A stretch of 37,598 nucleotides of DNA from Caulobacterales bacterium (GTDB lineage: Bacteria; Pseudomonadota; Alphaproteobacteria; Caulobacterales; Parvularculaceae): contig JACKIL010000018.1 of assembly GCA_020638525.1 (NCBI GenBank), positions 1 to 37,598 of the forward strand, in the 5' to 3' direction. This document shows positions 8,108 through 15,830 of this stretch, one piece after another. The first letter of the stretch is position 1. Each line of letters begins with the position of its first letter. The translations under genes and the position numbers were made by a program. The notes beneath the pieces were generated by a model. It searched no databases. It was not told where the DNA came from and saw only the letters and a list, made by a program, of their open reading frames with translations.

Positions 8108-11100
8108 TCAACCCAACAAGAAGTCCGACGCATCGAGCTTCAGGTGGGAGTTCAGGTGCGCGAACAGGATCGCATCCTCGCCGCCAATCCCGTCGGCGTC
8201 GTAGTAGAGATCGCCGCTCTTCGAGTCGTAGATGATGCGGTCGTCAGCATCATGCGCGGCTTTGCCGATGTAGAACTCGCCAGCATCGAGCGTCGCGCCG
8301 ATCGCCGAGAAGATTTCATGATCGAGCTCGATCATATCTCCGTTCGGACGGAAGCCGATAATCTTATCGACATTGCCGGCGCCAAGGGCTGTGTTGAAGA
8401 CGAAGATATCGTCGCCGCCGCCGCCGTTCATTTCGTCGGCGCCCTCGCCTCCGATCAGCCGGTCAGCACCGCCGCCGCCTGTCAGCGCATCATCGCCGTC
8501 GCCGCCAGAGAGCGTGTCGTCTCCGCTGCCGCCGAAAAGGGAGTCTTCGCCGGCGTCTCCTTCCAGCGCATCGTCACCCTGACCGCCGTAGAGCTTGTCT
8601 GCGTCGTCGCCGCCAGACATCGAATCGTCGCCGCGTTCGCCATAGAGGGAGTCTTCGCCGTCGCCGCCAGACAGCGTGTCATCGCCATTCGCGCCGTAAA
8701 GCTTGTCATCGCCCTCAAGGCCGGCGATGAGGTTATCGCCCGAATTGCCGTCGATGTAATTGTCGCCGGAATCCCCTTCGGCGTTGATGTCGTCGCTTCC
8801 GACCAGATAAATTTTCTCGATATTTCCACTCGAAACGAACGAGGCTGAAGCGATGACAGTGTCTCGTCCTTCGCCGGACTCCTCCGTTACGACATCGCCG
8901 CTTGAATCGACATAATAGGTGTCGTCGCCAGGACCGCCGACCATCTCGTCATCGCCAGCGCCGCCGTCCAGAGTGTCATTGCCGTCGAAGCCGTAGAGCG
9001 TGTCGGGGCCTTCGCCCGGAATCGGCTGGCCTTCCACCGTCTTGGTCGGCGTAATCTCGTCGGCGCCAGCCGTGCCAGCCACTGCATAACCGACGATGGG
9101 TTCATCTGCGCCTGTGATCGTCACATCGATCGTCTGAGAGGCCGTCCCGTCGAGTGACGACACCGTCAGCGTATCGTGCAGGGTGTCGCCAGCGTTCAGC
9201 GCCTGCACCTCAGCCAGCGCATTGTTGAGCGTATATTCCCACTCTCCGGTCAGCGGATTGAAAGTGAAGGAACCATAATCACCCGCAAGATCCTCCGCCG
9301 TCGGCGCGGCGAATTCGGCCTCGCCTGCGTCGACATCGTGAACCGCCAGCGTGCCAGCGGCGATCAACACGTCATCTTCCGACACCGCGCCAGTATTTGT
9401 TCCGTCGATTGACGCCGCATCGTTCGCGCCATTGACAGTCAGCGTAAACGTGTTGGGCGTCGAACGCGTCCCGTCAGTGACGCCGAAGTGGAACACGGCC
9501 TGATCGGATTGCGCCGCGGCAAGGCTGTTGAATTGCGCAAAGCCTGCGGCGGTCAACGCCAGCGTCGCGCCGGAAAGCGTGTAGTCGACACCGAGCGTCA
9601 GGACTCTTCCGTCCGACGTGGTGACAGTTCCGTCGAGGTTCTGCACAGCGAGTTTCGCAGATTCAGGATCGTTCGCCCCCGCCAGCAGGTCCTGGCTGAG
9701 GCTCGGTCCGTCTTCGCCAACGCCAGCTTCGAGCGCGACTACAACCGGCGGCAGGTCCGTCTCCGGCACATCAATCGAGTACGGATCAATCTCTTTTAAT
9801 TCCGCGAGGTCATAGCCGAAGCTGCTGTCCGGCGTGATAAGGCCGATGAGCTGATAGTTGAACGAGAGGCTGCTGGAGAAATCTCCTCCACCTGTGGAAG
9901 CGGAATTCCCGCTGATCAGCACCTCGCCGAGGCGAAGATCATAAACGACTTCGCCATTGGCCGAGACGCCCTCGATCCTGATGGAATCGATCGAAACGCC
10001 TCCCGCCAATCGCTCAAACAGCGCCGGCGAGAGCCCCTGCAGCGTGACCGTGATATCTGAGAATGACGGATTGCTCGCTTCGCCCGTGGAGGAAACGCCA
10101 ACGCCTGCGCCGAACTGCAGCGAGTCAATCTCGAAAAGCCCCTTGAACGCGGATGAACCGCCCTGGACGCCCTCGACCGCCAGATAGAAATGCGCGACTG
10201 GCGCAGATTCCGGTCCGCCCGACGCTCCCGGGGTTGGCAGGTCAATCGTAGCCGGATCAATGGTTTTTTCGGTCTGACGATCATAACCGAAGCTGCTCTC
10301 CGGCGTGATGACGCCAATCGTCTGGTAGTTGAAAGAAAGGCTGGTCCGCGGCGATGCGCCGACGCCGGCGCTGATGGATTCTCCACTCACCAACACGTCT
10401 CCGAGGCGCACGTCGTAAACGACTTCGCCATTGGCGCCCACGCCTTGGAGGCGGACAGCATCAAACGCATCGCCAGCAGCCAAGTAGGAGAATAGCTCCG
10501 GCGTAACGCCATTCATCGAGACGACAATTTCGGAGAAGGACGGCTTGCTTGGAACGCCATTGGCGACGGCCAAAGCTGAGCCGAAGCTCACTGAGGAGAC
10601 ATCGAACCAGCCTTTAAGGTCCGTCGAGCCGCCGTTGACGCCGTCGACCGCCAGATAATAGTGCTCGACCGCCCCTGAAGAAGGCCCGCCGGCGCCGCCA
10701 GGCGTCGGCAGATCGATGTCGTTCGGATCGATCGTTTTTTGCGCCGCCAGATCATAACCGAAACTGCTATCCGGCGTGACAAGGCCGATGGACTGATAAT
10801 TGAATGAAAGGCGTGTCTCCGGCGCGCCGCCTTCGCCGCCGCTGAAGGAATTCCCGCTTACAAGCACATCGCCGAGGCGAAGGTCGTAAACTACCGCCCC
10901 TTTAGAGTCGGCGTCGCTCGCCCAACCCTCGATCCGAATTGAATCAAAGCTCGCGCCTTCGGCCAGGCTCGCCAAAAGGTCTGGCGCAACGCCGGCCATT
11001 GTCACAGAGATTTCGGAGAAAGCAGGCGCAGACGCCGTACCGTTGGCGACGCCGACCCCGGCGCCGAATTCCAGCGAGGAGATCTCGAACCAGCCTTTGA

Positions 11101-12577
11101 GACTTGTCGAACCCCCATTGAGGCCATCAACCGCCAGGTAGTAGTGCGTGACCGGCGTCGATGTCGGACCGCCATCCGTGCCCGGCGTTGGTAAATCGAT
11201 CGTATTCGGATCAATAGCCTTAGCGGCGGCGAGGTCATAGCCGAAGCTGCTCGCGGGCGTGATAACGCCGATGGTTTGATAGTTGAACGACAGACTCGTG
11301 AAAGGCGAGTCGCCTGACACGGCGCTGATGGAATCGCCGCTCACAAGCACATCGCCGAGGCGGATGTCGTAAGCGACAACGCCCGTGGAAGTGACCCCTT
11401 CAAGGCGGACTGAGTCAAAAACATTGCCTGCAGCGAGGCTCGCCAACAGGTCAGGCGTGACGCCGGCAAGCGAAACGGTGATCTCCGAGAGGGACGGCTG
11501 GCCCACCTGGCCGTTGAAGACGGAAAGGCCGGCGCCGAATTGCACGGAGTTGACTTCAAACGATCCCTCCCAGCCTATGACGCCGGAAGAGCCGCCATTC
11601 ACGCCATCGATCGTCAAATAATAATGCGCGACCGGATCAGCCCCGGCGCCTGTGCCGGGAACCGCCGCCGGAACGTCAATGTGCGTCGGGTCGACAGCTT
11701 TATTGGTCTCAAGATCATAGCCGAAGCTGCTCTCCGGCGTGATCAAGCCGATTGTCTGGTAGTTAAATGAAATCGACGAAGATGGCGCCCCGCCGCTTCC
11801 GGAAATAGAATTCCCGGTGACGAACACGTCGCTCATGCGAAGGTCGTAAACAACCGTTCCGGCTGCATCGACACCCTCCACCCGGACCGCATGGGATGAG
11901 ATCCCTTTGGCCAACACTTCCAGCAGATCAGGTGAGACGCCTGCCATCGTAACTGTGACTTCAGAGAAAGACGGCACGCCCGGAACGCCATTGCCGACGG
12001 CGAGCCCCGCGCTGAACTGCAGCGAATCAACCGCAAACCAGCCCTTATCGCCGTTAGAAACGCCCTCCACGCCATCGATCAGCAGGTAGTATTGAACGAC
12101 CGGTGAAGACTCAACGCCGCCATTTGGGCTCGGCGTCGGTACTTCCATCGTAGTCGGATCAATTTCCTTATCAGTCGCAAGATCGTAGCCGAAGCTGCTT
12201 TGCGACGATATCAGGCCGATGCTCTGATAGTTGAGGTTCAGGCTCGAATTGGGGGTTCCGCCGCTCGAACCGCTAATAGAGTCTCCGGTGACAAAAACGT
12301 CGCCGAGACGCAGGTCGTAGACAACTTCGCCTGTGATGTTGTCTACGCCCTCGATCCTTGCAGAATCCGCAGCCATGCCCGCAGCCAAAGCCGCGATCAG
12401 TTCCGGCGTCACGCCAACAAGGGTGACCGAAATTTCCGAGAAGGAGGGGTGGCTCGGAACGCCATTGACGACGCCGATTCCGGCGCCGAATGTCACCGAG
12501 TTGAGCTCGAATGAACCTTCCCGTTCATCCGAACCGCCATTGAACCCATCAATTACAAGGTAATACTTTACGGCCAT
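8108..12577 (-). CDS. Giant RTX protein with six tandem Hcp-like domains
   Basis: This 1489-residue acidic protein has no N-terminal signal peptide. Residues 1-937 hold six repeats of about 158 residues, each with YYL-IDG-NGGS, SFSEI-V-GV-P-L, VVYDLRLGDV-VSG-SIS, SLSFNYQ-IGLI and a tail SSFGYDL-IDP. The order and spacing match Hcp (PF05638), the type VI tube protein, for which ELL-L-GK, Y-L-DVLVSS and LNF are the matching stretches. Residues about 940-1160 are cadherin/VCBS-like (VNGAND, TITGADEP). Residues about 1190-1390 carry RTX nonapeptides of the GGxGxDxLx type. The end (FVFNTALGAGNVDKI, LDASDFLLG) looks like a type I secretion signal with the serralysin-type C-terminal domain. It is most likely exported by a type I system, binds calcium outside the cell and acts as a surface or matrix protein. 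No transporter or other type VI gene is in the window. Confidence 0.9.
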   Translation of the reverse strand: MAVKYYLVIDGFNGGSDEREGSFELNSVTFGAGIGVVNGVPSHPSFSEISVTLVGVTPELIAALAAGMAADSARIEGVDNITGEVVYDLRLGDVFVTGDSISGSSGGTPNSSLNLNYQSIGLISSQSSFGYDLATDKEIDPTTMEVPTPSPNGGVESSPVVQYYLLIDGVEGVSNGDKGWFAVDSLQFSAGLAVGNGVPGVPSFSEVTVTMAGVSPDLLEVLAKGISSHAVRVEGVDAAGTVVYDLRMSDVFVTGNSISGSGGAPSSSISFNYQTIGLITPESSFGYDLETNKAVDPTHIDVPAAVPGTGAGADPVAHYYLTIDGVNGGSSGVIGWEGSFEVNSVQFGAGLSVFNGQVGQPSLSEITVSLAGVTPDLLASLAAGNVFDSVRLEGVTSTGVVAYDIRLGDVLVSGDSISAVSGDSPFTSLSFNYQTIGVITPASSFGYDLAAAKAIDPNTIDLPTPGTDGGPTSTPVTHYYLAVDGLNGGSTSLKGWFEISSLEFGAGVGVANGTASAPAFSEISVTMAGVAPDLLASLAEGASFDSIRIEGWASDADSKGAVVYDLRLGDVLVSGNSFSGGEGGAPETRLSFNYQSIGLVTPDSSFGYDLAAQKTIDPNDIDLPTPGGAGGPSSGAVEHYYLAVDGVNGGSTDLKGWFDVSSVSFGSALAVANGVPSKPSFSEIVVSMNGVTPELFSYLAAGDAFDAVRLQGVGANGEVVYDVRLGDVLVSGESISAGVGASPRTSLSFNYQTIGVITPESSFGYDRQTEKTIDPATIDLPTPGASGGPESAPVAHFYLAVEGVQGGSSAFKGLFEIDSLQFGAGVGVSSTGEASNPSFSDITVTLQGLSPALFERLAGGVSIDSIRIEGVSANGEVVYDLRLGEVLISGNSASTGGGDFSSSLSFNYQLIGLITPDSSFGYDLAELKEIDPYSIDVPETDLPPVVVALEAGVGEDGPSLSQDLLAGANDPESAKLAVQNLDGTVTTSDGRVLTLGVDYTLSGATLALTAAGFAQFNSLAAAQSDQAVFHFGVTDGTRSTPNTFTLTVNGANDAASIDGTNTGAVSEDDVLIAAGTLAVHDVDAGEAEFAAPTAEDLAGDYGSFTFNPLTGEWEYTLNNALAEVQALNAGDTLHDTLTVSSLDGTASQTIDVTITGADEPIVGYAVAGTAGADEITPTKTVEGQPIPGEGPDTLYGFDGNDTLDGGAGDDEMVGGPGDDTYYVDSSGDVVTEESGEGRDTVIASASFVSSGNIEKIYLVGSDDINAEGDSGDNYIDGNSGDNLIAGLEGDDKLYGANGDDTLSGGDGEDSLYGERGDDSMSGGDDADKLYGGQGDDALEGDAGEDSLFGGSGDDTLSGGDGDDALTGGGGADRLIGGEGADEMNGGGGDDIFVFNTALGAGNVDKIIGFRPNGDMIELDHEIFSAIGATLDAGEFYIGKAAHDADDRIIYDSKSGDLYYDADGIGGEDAILFAHLNSHLKLDASDFLLG
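8408..9010 (-). repeat. RTX calcium-binding nonapeptide repeats (coding)
   Basis: The DNA encodes arrays of GGxGxDxLx nonapeptides in two blocks (GNDTLDGGAGDDEMVGGPGDD, then GDDKLYGANGDDTLSGGDGED onward) separated by a non-repeat spacer of about 65 residues. Such repeats fold into parallel beta-rolls on binding calcium outside the cell. Confidence 0.92.
9767..12577 (-). repeat. Six tandem Hcp-like domain repeats (coding)
   Basis: Six in-frame units within the RTX gene. Approximate spans on the plus-strand scale are 12104-12577, 11633-12103, 11150-11632, 10670-11149, 10196-10669 and 9767-10195. Each unit starts at the residues aligned with YYLxIDG and ends in a proline/glycine-rich linker such as DLPTPG. 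The units differ enough to be old duplications rather than recent copies; the first and sixth are the most divergent by eye. Confidence 0.88.
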
Positions 12578-12603
12578 CAGATTTCCCCCATAGGGGAAAT
12601 CTG
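12578..12603 (-). promoter_or_regulatory. Hairpin covering the RTX ribosome binding site
   Basis: CAGATTTCCCC and GGGGAAATCTG form a perfect 11-bp stem with a 4-base loop, immediately before the RTX start codon (12575-12577). In the mRNA the 3' arm carries the only Shine-Dalgarno-like tract, GGGGGAAA, so the closed stem would block ribosomes. The loop holds an ATG that opens a four-codon frame (Met-Gly-Glu-Ile) whose TGA overlaps the RTX ATG as TGATG. That the hairpin regulates translation is inference. Confidence 0.6.
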
Positions 12604-12660
12604 TGCGGTCGTAACCGCAGCGTTCCCCCCATCAATGCCCAAGGCGAACGCTTCGTTCGC
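12604..12660 (-). promoter_or_regulatory. Two further hairpins in the RTX mRNA leader
   Basis: TGCGGT-CGTA-ACCGCA (12604-12619) and GCGAACG-CTT-CGTTCGC (12644-12660) are perfect stems upstream of the start-site hairpin. Together they make the RTX 5' leader strongly structured. I recognise no known riboswitch. Confidence 0.45.
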
Positions 12661-12962
12661 TCCCTATCCTAGTTATTAACGGTAAAGGTTTACGCAGGGA
12701 CTGCCAACCAATATTCCTTCCCGCAGGCGCTCAGTAAGCAACTAAGCCGGCGCATTGAGTGGCCAATTCACTCTCCCGCGAACTGAACTCCCCTCCTGAA
12801 ATCGCTGCCGGATTGTTTCCGTAAGGATGATTCTCATTTGCGGAACGGCCCCTGACGACGCCCCCCTGCCGCCTGACCGATTCTATGATAATTTAGGCCA
12901 TTGACCTATTTCTATAATTGGACAAAACTACGATTACGATCCGACCGAGAGAGGGAAATGAG
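12661..12962. other. Intergenic region between divergent RTX and VOC genes
   Basis: This holds the divergent promoters of the RTX gene (minus) and the VOC lipoprotein gene (plus). A small perfect repeat GTAAA-GG-TTTAC lies at 12682-12693, and the shared TAGGCC site at 12894-12911 is described separately. I could not assign convincing -35/-10 pairs, and I see no small gene. Confidence 0.5.
12894..12911 (+). promoter_or_regulatory. TAGGCC operator-like site upstream of VOC lipoprotein
   Basis: TAGGCCATTGACCTATTT matches the 18-base element found at other promoters in this window; the arms TAGG and CCTA pair. It lies 51 bp upstream of the VOC lipoprotein start. AT-rich TATGATAAT lies just before it. 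It is proposed as a TetR-type operator because a TetR gene is second in this unit. Confidence 0.6.
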
Positions 12963-14099
12963 ATGATCAATCAAAAAGCGCTACTTCGCGCCGGGGCGGC
13001 GGGCATTCTCGCAATATTTGCGACCGCATCCTGCGCCAAGCAGCCGGAAAAGGTGACCATGGACGAAAAGGATATCCCCAAGCTCGAACACATGGCGATC
13101 TGGGCGGAGGACAACGACAAGGCCGCCGAGTTCCTTGAAACGGCCCTTGGCTGGAAACGACACCCGATCATCTTCGGCGTTGATGAAGACAATGAAGTCT
13201 TCGGGGGGATGGACCTCGCCTTCGTCGATCCCAACGGGCCGTGGCTCGAACTCGTTCAACCGACCACGGAAGGTCCGGGCATGGACTTCATGCGCGAGAA
13301 GGGAAAGGGAAGCCTTGTCGAACTCGACTTCTCGATCAACGATTTCCAGAAGAATATCGAGATCATGAAGGGCAAGGGCATCGAACTCATCGGGATGGAT
13401 GGCAAACCACTGAAAGACGGCGGCCTTCTCCGCGAGTGGGTGCAAACGGAGACCGGCGAGCGCGTATACGCCGATGAGCTTCTCTCATACCTGCCGTTCG
13501 ATATCGCTCGCGGCACGAGCATTGAGCTCTTCTGGGAATATCCGAACGGCGCCGTTATCCTTCGCGACAAGATGGTCGAAGGCAAGGAACTAACGCCCAA
13601 ATCGGCGCCGCGCCTCGACCATGTCGTCGTACTTGCTGAGGATCTCGAGGCTACAGCAAAGGTCTACACTGATATCCTTGAGCTCAAGCGCCATTCAATG
13701 AGCGCAGGCGTCGACCGTCCGTGGATGGGCATGGGCGGCGAGAAACATGCATGGATCCAGGGTAATCACAACAATTTCTGGATCGAGATCGTTGCGCCTG
13801 CCGGCGGCGAGCGAGGCGCGCTTGACACGCTCGGCGAAGGCACGCTTGTCGAACTGGGTGTGGAAGTCGGCGATATCGATGCGTTCTTCGACGAGATGCA
13901 GGCGAAAGGCATCGTAATGACGGCGGGCGATGCAACGCCGCTGCCGGCTGGCGCGAAAGCCATCACTGACGAAACGTCCGGCGACCGTTACGCCTATTTC
14001 CCGCTCGACAAGAGCGAAGGCATGAGGATTATGGTTTTCCAACGCGGTCCGGCGGAAACCAGCGTCTTCACCAAACGCGACCAAAGCTGGAAGCAATAA
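12963..14099 (+). CDS. Exported lipoprotein with two VOC (glyoxalase-fold) domains
   Basis: The start is the ATG at 12963, preceded by GAGAGGGAA; an upstream in-frame TTG at 12918 has no ribosome site. The 378-residue product begins with a lysine/arginine-containing hydrophobic segment ending in ATASC, a plausible lipobox with Cys24. Two VOC domains follow, at about residues 40-200 and 215-360. Both keep the usual metal ligands of the fold: His in LEHMAIWAED and LDHVVVLAED, Glu in WLELVQP, SIELFWEYP and WIEIVAP. Family members include glyoxalase I, epimerases and extradiol dioxygenases, so the reaction is not known. A membrane-anchored periplasmic VOC protein is unusual. The TetR gene follows after 33 bp. 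Confidence 0.82.
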   Translation: MINQKALLRAGAAGILAIFATASCAKQPEKVTMDEKDIPKLEHMAIWAEDNDKAAEFLETALGWKRHPIIFGVDEDNEVFGGMDLAFVDPNGPWLELVQPTTEGPGMDFMREKGKGSLVELDFSINDFQKNIEIMKGKGIELIGMDGKPLKDGGLLREWVQTETGERVYADELLSYLPFDIARGTSIELFWEYPNGAVILRDKMVEGKELTPKSAPRLDHVVVLAEDLEATAKVYTDILELKRHSMSAGVDRPWMGMGGEKHAWIQGNHNNFWIEIVAPAGGERGALDTLGEGTLVELGVEVGDIDAFFDEMQAKGIVMTAGDATPLPAGAKAITDETSGDRYAYFPLDKSEGMRIMVFQRGPAETSVFTKRDQSWKQ

Positions 14100-14132
14100 C
14101 TGGCGACCTACTTGAAGAGCGAACTTGACTGC

Positions 14133-14765
14133 ATGACTTCGAAACGCGCGGGCGCAACGCATAGCTCCCCCAATAAAGTGGCGTCGCGCCCGCGCGGAAA
14201 GTTCAAGCGAAAGGCGATCATCGACGCCGCCGCGTCGATACTCATGGAAAAGGGCTATGACGGTCTCGTGATGCGAGACGTCGCCGCCCGCGCCGAAACG
14301 CTTCTTGGCAATCTGCACTATTACTTTCCGACCAAGCAGGCGCTACTTCTCGCGATCTTCGATGAAGAAAGCAGCGCCTACGCCGTTACCTTGCGCGAAG
14401 AGATTGGGGCGGCCTCGACGCGCGACAAAAAGCTGATCGCGATCATCGACTCCAGCCTCGCGGAGTTCGCCAAGCCTCAATTGAAACTCTGGCGCATTCT
14501 CGTTGCACTCGCCCAGCATGATACGGAGGCATTGCGGGTCTTGCGCCGCGAAAACGACCTCTTTCACAAGGCGGTCGCAACCGAGCTTCGGAAGATTGAG
14601 CCGCGCCTGACGGCGCAGAAAGCGAGCCGCATTGCGCGTATCATCTGGGCGATGCTCGATGGCTTCGCCATTCAGATCACGCATGAGCTCGACACGAAGG
14701 CGGAAATCGAAGCGCTCAAGGCGGAAGCGCGCGCTGCGATTCTGGCGATTGTAGCGCACCCCTGA
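14133..14765 (+). CDS. TetR-family transcriptional regulator
   Basis: I use the ATG at 14133 (210 residues); a TTG at 14112 in the same frame is possible. The N-terminus has a TetR helix-turn-helix: IIDAAASILMEKGYDGLVMRDVAARAE, then NLHYYFPTKQALLLAIFDEE. The remainder is an alpha-helical ligand-binding and dimer domain. It shares many residues with the second TetR of the window (30094-30900), including GLV-R-IA, NL-YYF-TK, LLLAI-DEE, IIDSS and LRREN/LKREN, so the two are paralogues. It probably represses its own unit and other units carrying the TAGGCC element. The ligand is unknown. Confidence 0.9.
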   Translation: MTSKRAGATHSSPNKVASRPRGKFKRKAIIDAAASILMEKGYDGLVMRDVAARAETLLGNLHYYFPTKQALLLAIFDEESSAYAVTLREEIGAASTRDKKLIAIIDSSLAEFAKPQLKLWRILVALAQHDTEALRVLRRENDLFHKAVATELRKIEPRLTAQKASRIARIIWAMLDGFAIQITHELDTKAEIEALKAEARAAILAIVAHP

Positions 14766-14770
14766 AGGAG

Positions 14771-15799
14771 CTAACGCCCCTCGCCCGCCACCAGCTCCAT
14801 CGCCTGACGCGCCAGAGGGCGCGTGAGCCTGCCCACCTCCATCGCTCTCTGGTTCGAAGCATTGCCGTTAAGCGCGCGCTTTCTAACGCCTTGAAGGATG
14901 GCGGCCAGACGGAAGAAACTGAACGCCAGATAGAATTCCCAATTGTCGATGCGCCCGACTCTCATCTGCTCGCAATAAGAGCCGACATATTCTTCTTCAG
15001 TCGGAATACCGTGCGCCCTTCGATCGATATCGCCAAGACCGCGGGAGAGCGCATCATTCGGCAGGCGCCATTGCATGCACTGATAGGCAAGATCTGCGAA
15101 CGGATGACCGATCGTCGAAAGCTCCCAGTCGAGCACAGCGAGCGCCCGCGCAGAACCTCTTTCGAACATAATATTGTCGAGGCGATAATCGCCGTGGATG
15201 AGCGTCGCGCGGCCATCATCGGGAACTTTGTTCGCGTCCAGCCAATCGATCAGCGCATCCATCTCCGTGATCGTCTCGGTTTCGCTGGCTTTGTATTGCT
15301 TAGTCCAGCGCCCGATCTGTCGCTCGAAATATGCGCCCGGTTTCCCGAAATCCTCCAGCCCCGCAGCTTTGAGGTCGACGCTATGAATAGCCGCAAGGAC
15401 GCGGTTCATGGAGTCATAGATGGCGCTTCTGAGCGCGTTGTCGGCTTCCGGGATTAGTGGGTCCCAATAGACCGCGCCATCGAGGTGTTCCATCACATAG
15501 AAAGCGGCGCCGATGACCGCATCATCTTCGCAATAGTGATAGGCGATGGCGACCGGCGCATCGCTTGCCTGCAAGGCGCGCATAACGCGAAACTCGCGGT
15601 CAATCGCATGCGCCGACTTCAAGAGCTCGCCGAAGGGCTTGCGGCGCAACACGTAATCGCCGCTATCCGCCGTCAGCTTGTAAGTTGGGTTTGATTGCCC
15701 GCCAGGAAATTTCTGAGCGTGCTGAAGCCCTTTGAACCCCGGCACGAAAGCTTCAAGGTACGGGCCGAGTTTCAACAGGTCCAAGTCGTCGCCAGACAT
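14771..15799 (-). CDS. APH-fold phosphotransferase (ACAD10/11 N-domain type)
   Basis: This 342-residue protein has an aminoglycoside-phosphotransferase/choline-kinase fold. Motifs are FPGGQSNPTYKL and YVLRRKPFGELL at the nucleotide site, the catalytic loop LIHGDYRLDNIMF and the metal-binding LDWELSTIGHPFADLAY. The closest remembered relatives are the kinase-like domains linked to acyl-CoA dehydrogenases (ACAD10/11), which phosphorylate 4-hydroxyacyl-CoA. A role in hydroxyacyl catabolism would suit this neighbourhood but is inference. It is the last gene of a minus-strand operon, 31 bp after the aldehyde dehydrogenase, and converges on the TetR gene with only 5 bp between them. Confidence 0.87.
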   Translation of the reverse strand: MSGDDLDLLKLGPYLEAFVPGFKGLQHAQKFPGGQSNPTYKLTADSGDYVLRRKPFGELLKSAHAIDREFRVMRALQASDAPVAIAYHYCEDDAVIGAAFYVMEHLDGAVYWDPLIPEADNALRSAIYDSMNRVLAAIHSVDLKAAGLEDFGKPGAYFERQIGRWTKQYKASETETITEMDALIDWLDANKVPDDGRATLIHGDYRLDNIMFERGSARALAVLDWELSTIGHPFADLAYQCMQWRLPNDALSRGLGDIDRRAHGIPTEEEYVGSYCEQMRVGRIDNWEFYLAFSFFRLAAILQGVRKRALNGNASNQRAMEVGRLTRPLARQAMELVAGEGR

Positions 15800-15830
15800 C
15801 TCGATCGCCGATCAGTCGCCTTTGAAATCG

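Noticed and set aside
8144..8848. 234-residue plus-strand open frame opposite the RTX region
   Set aside because: It is the antisense shadow of the RTX repeats; the repeating DNA keeps the opposite frames open. The same holds for other plus-strand frames up to 12563.
8108..12577. Reading the Hcp-like gene as part of a type VI secretion locus
   Set aside because: No sheath, spike, baseplate or ClpV gene is nearby, and the RTX repeats with the C-terminal signal point to type I secretion.
12826..12842. Fur/Irr-like AT-rich box (GGATGATTCTCATTTGC)
   Set aside because: Match to the iron boxes is poor and no iron-related gene is adjacent.
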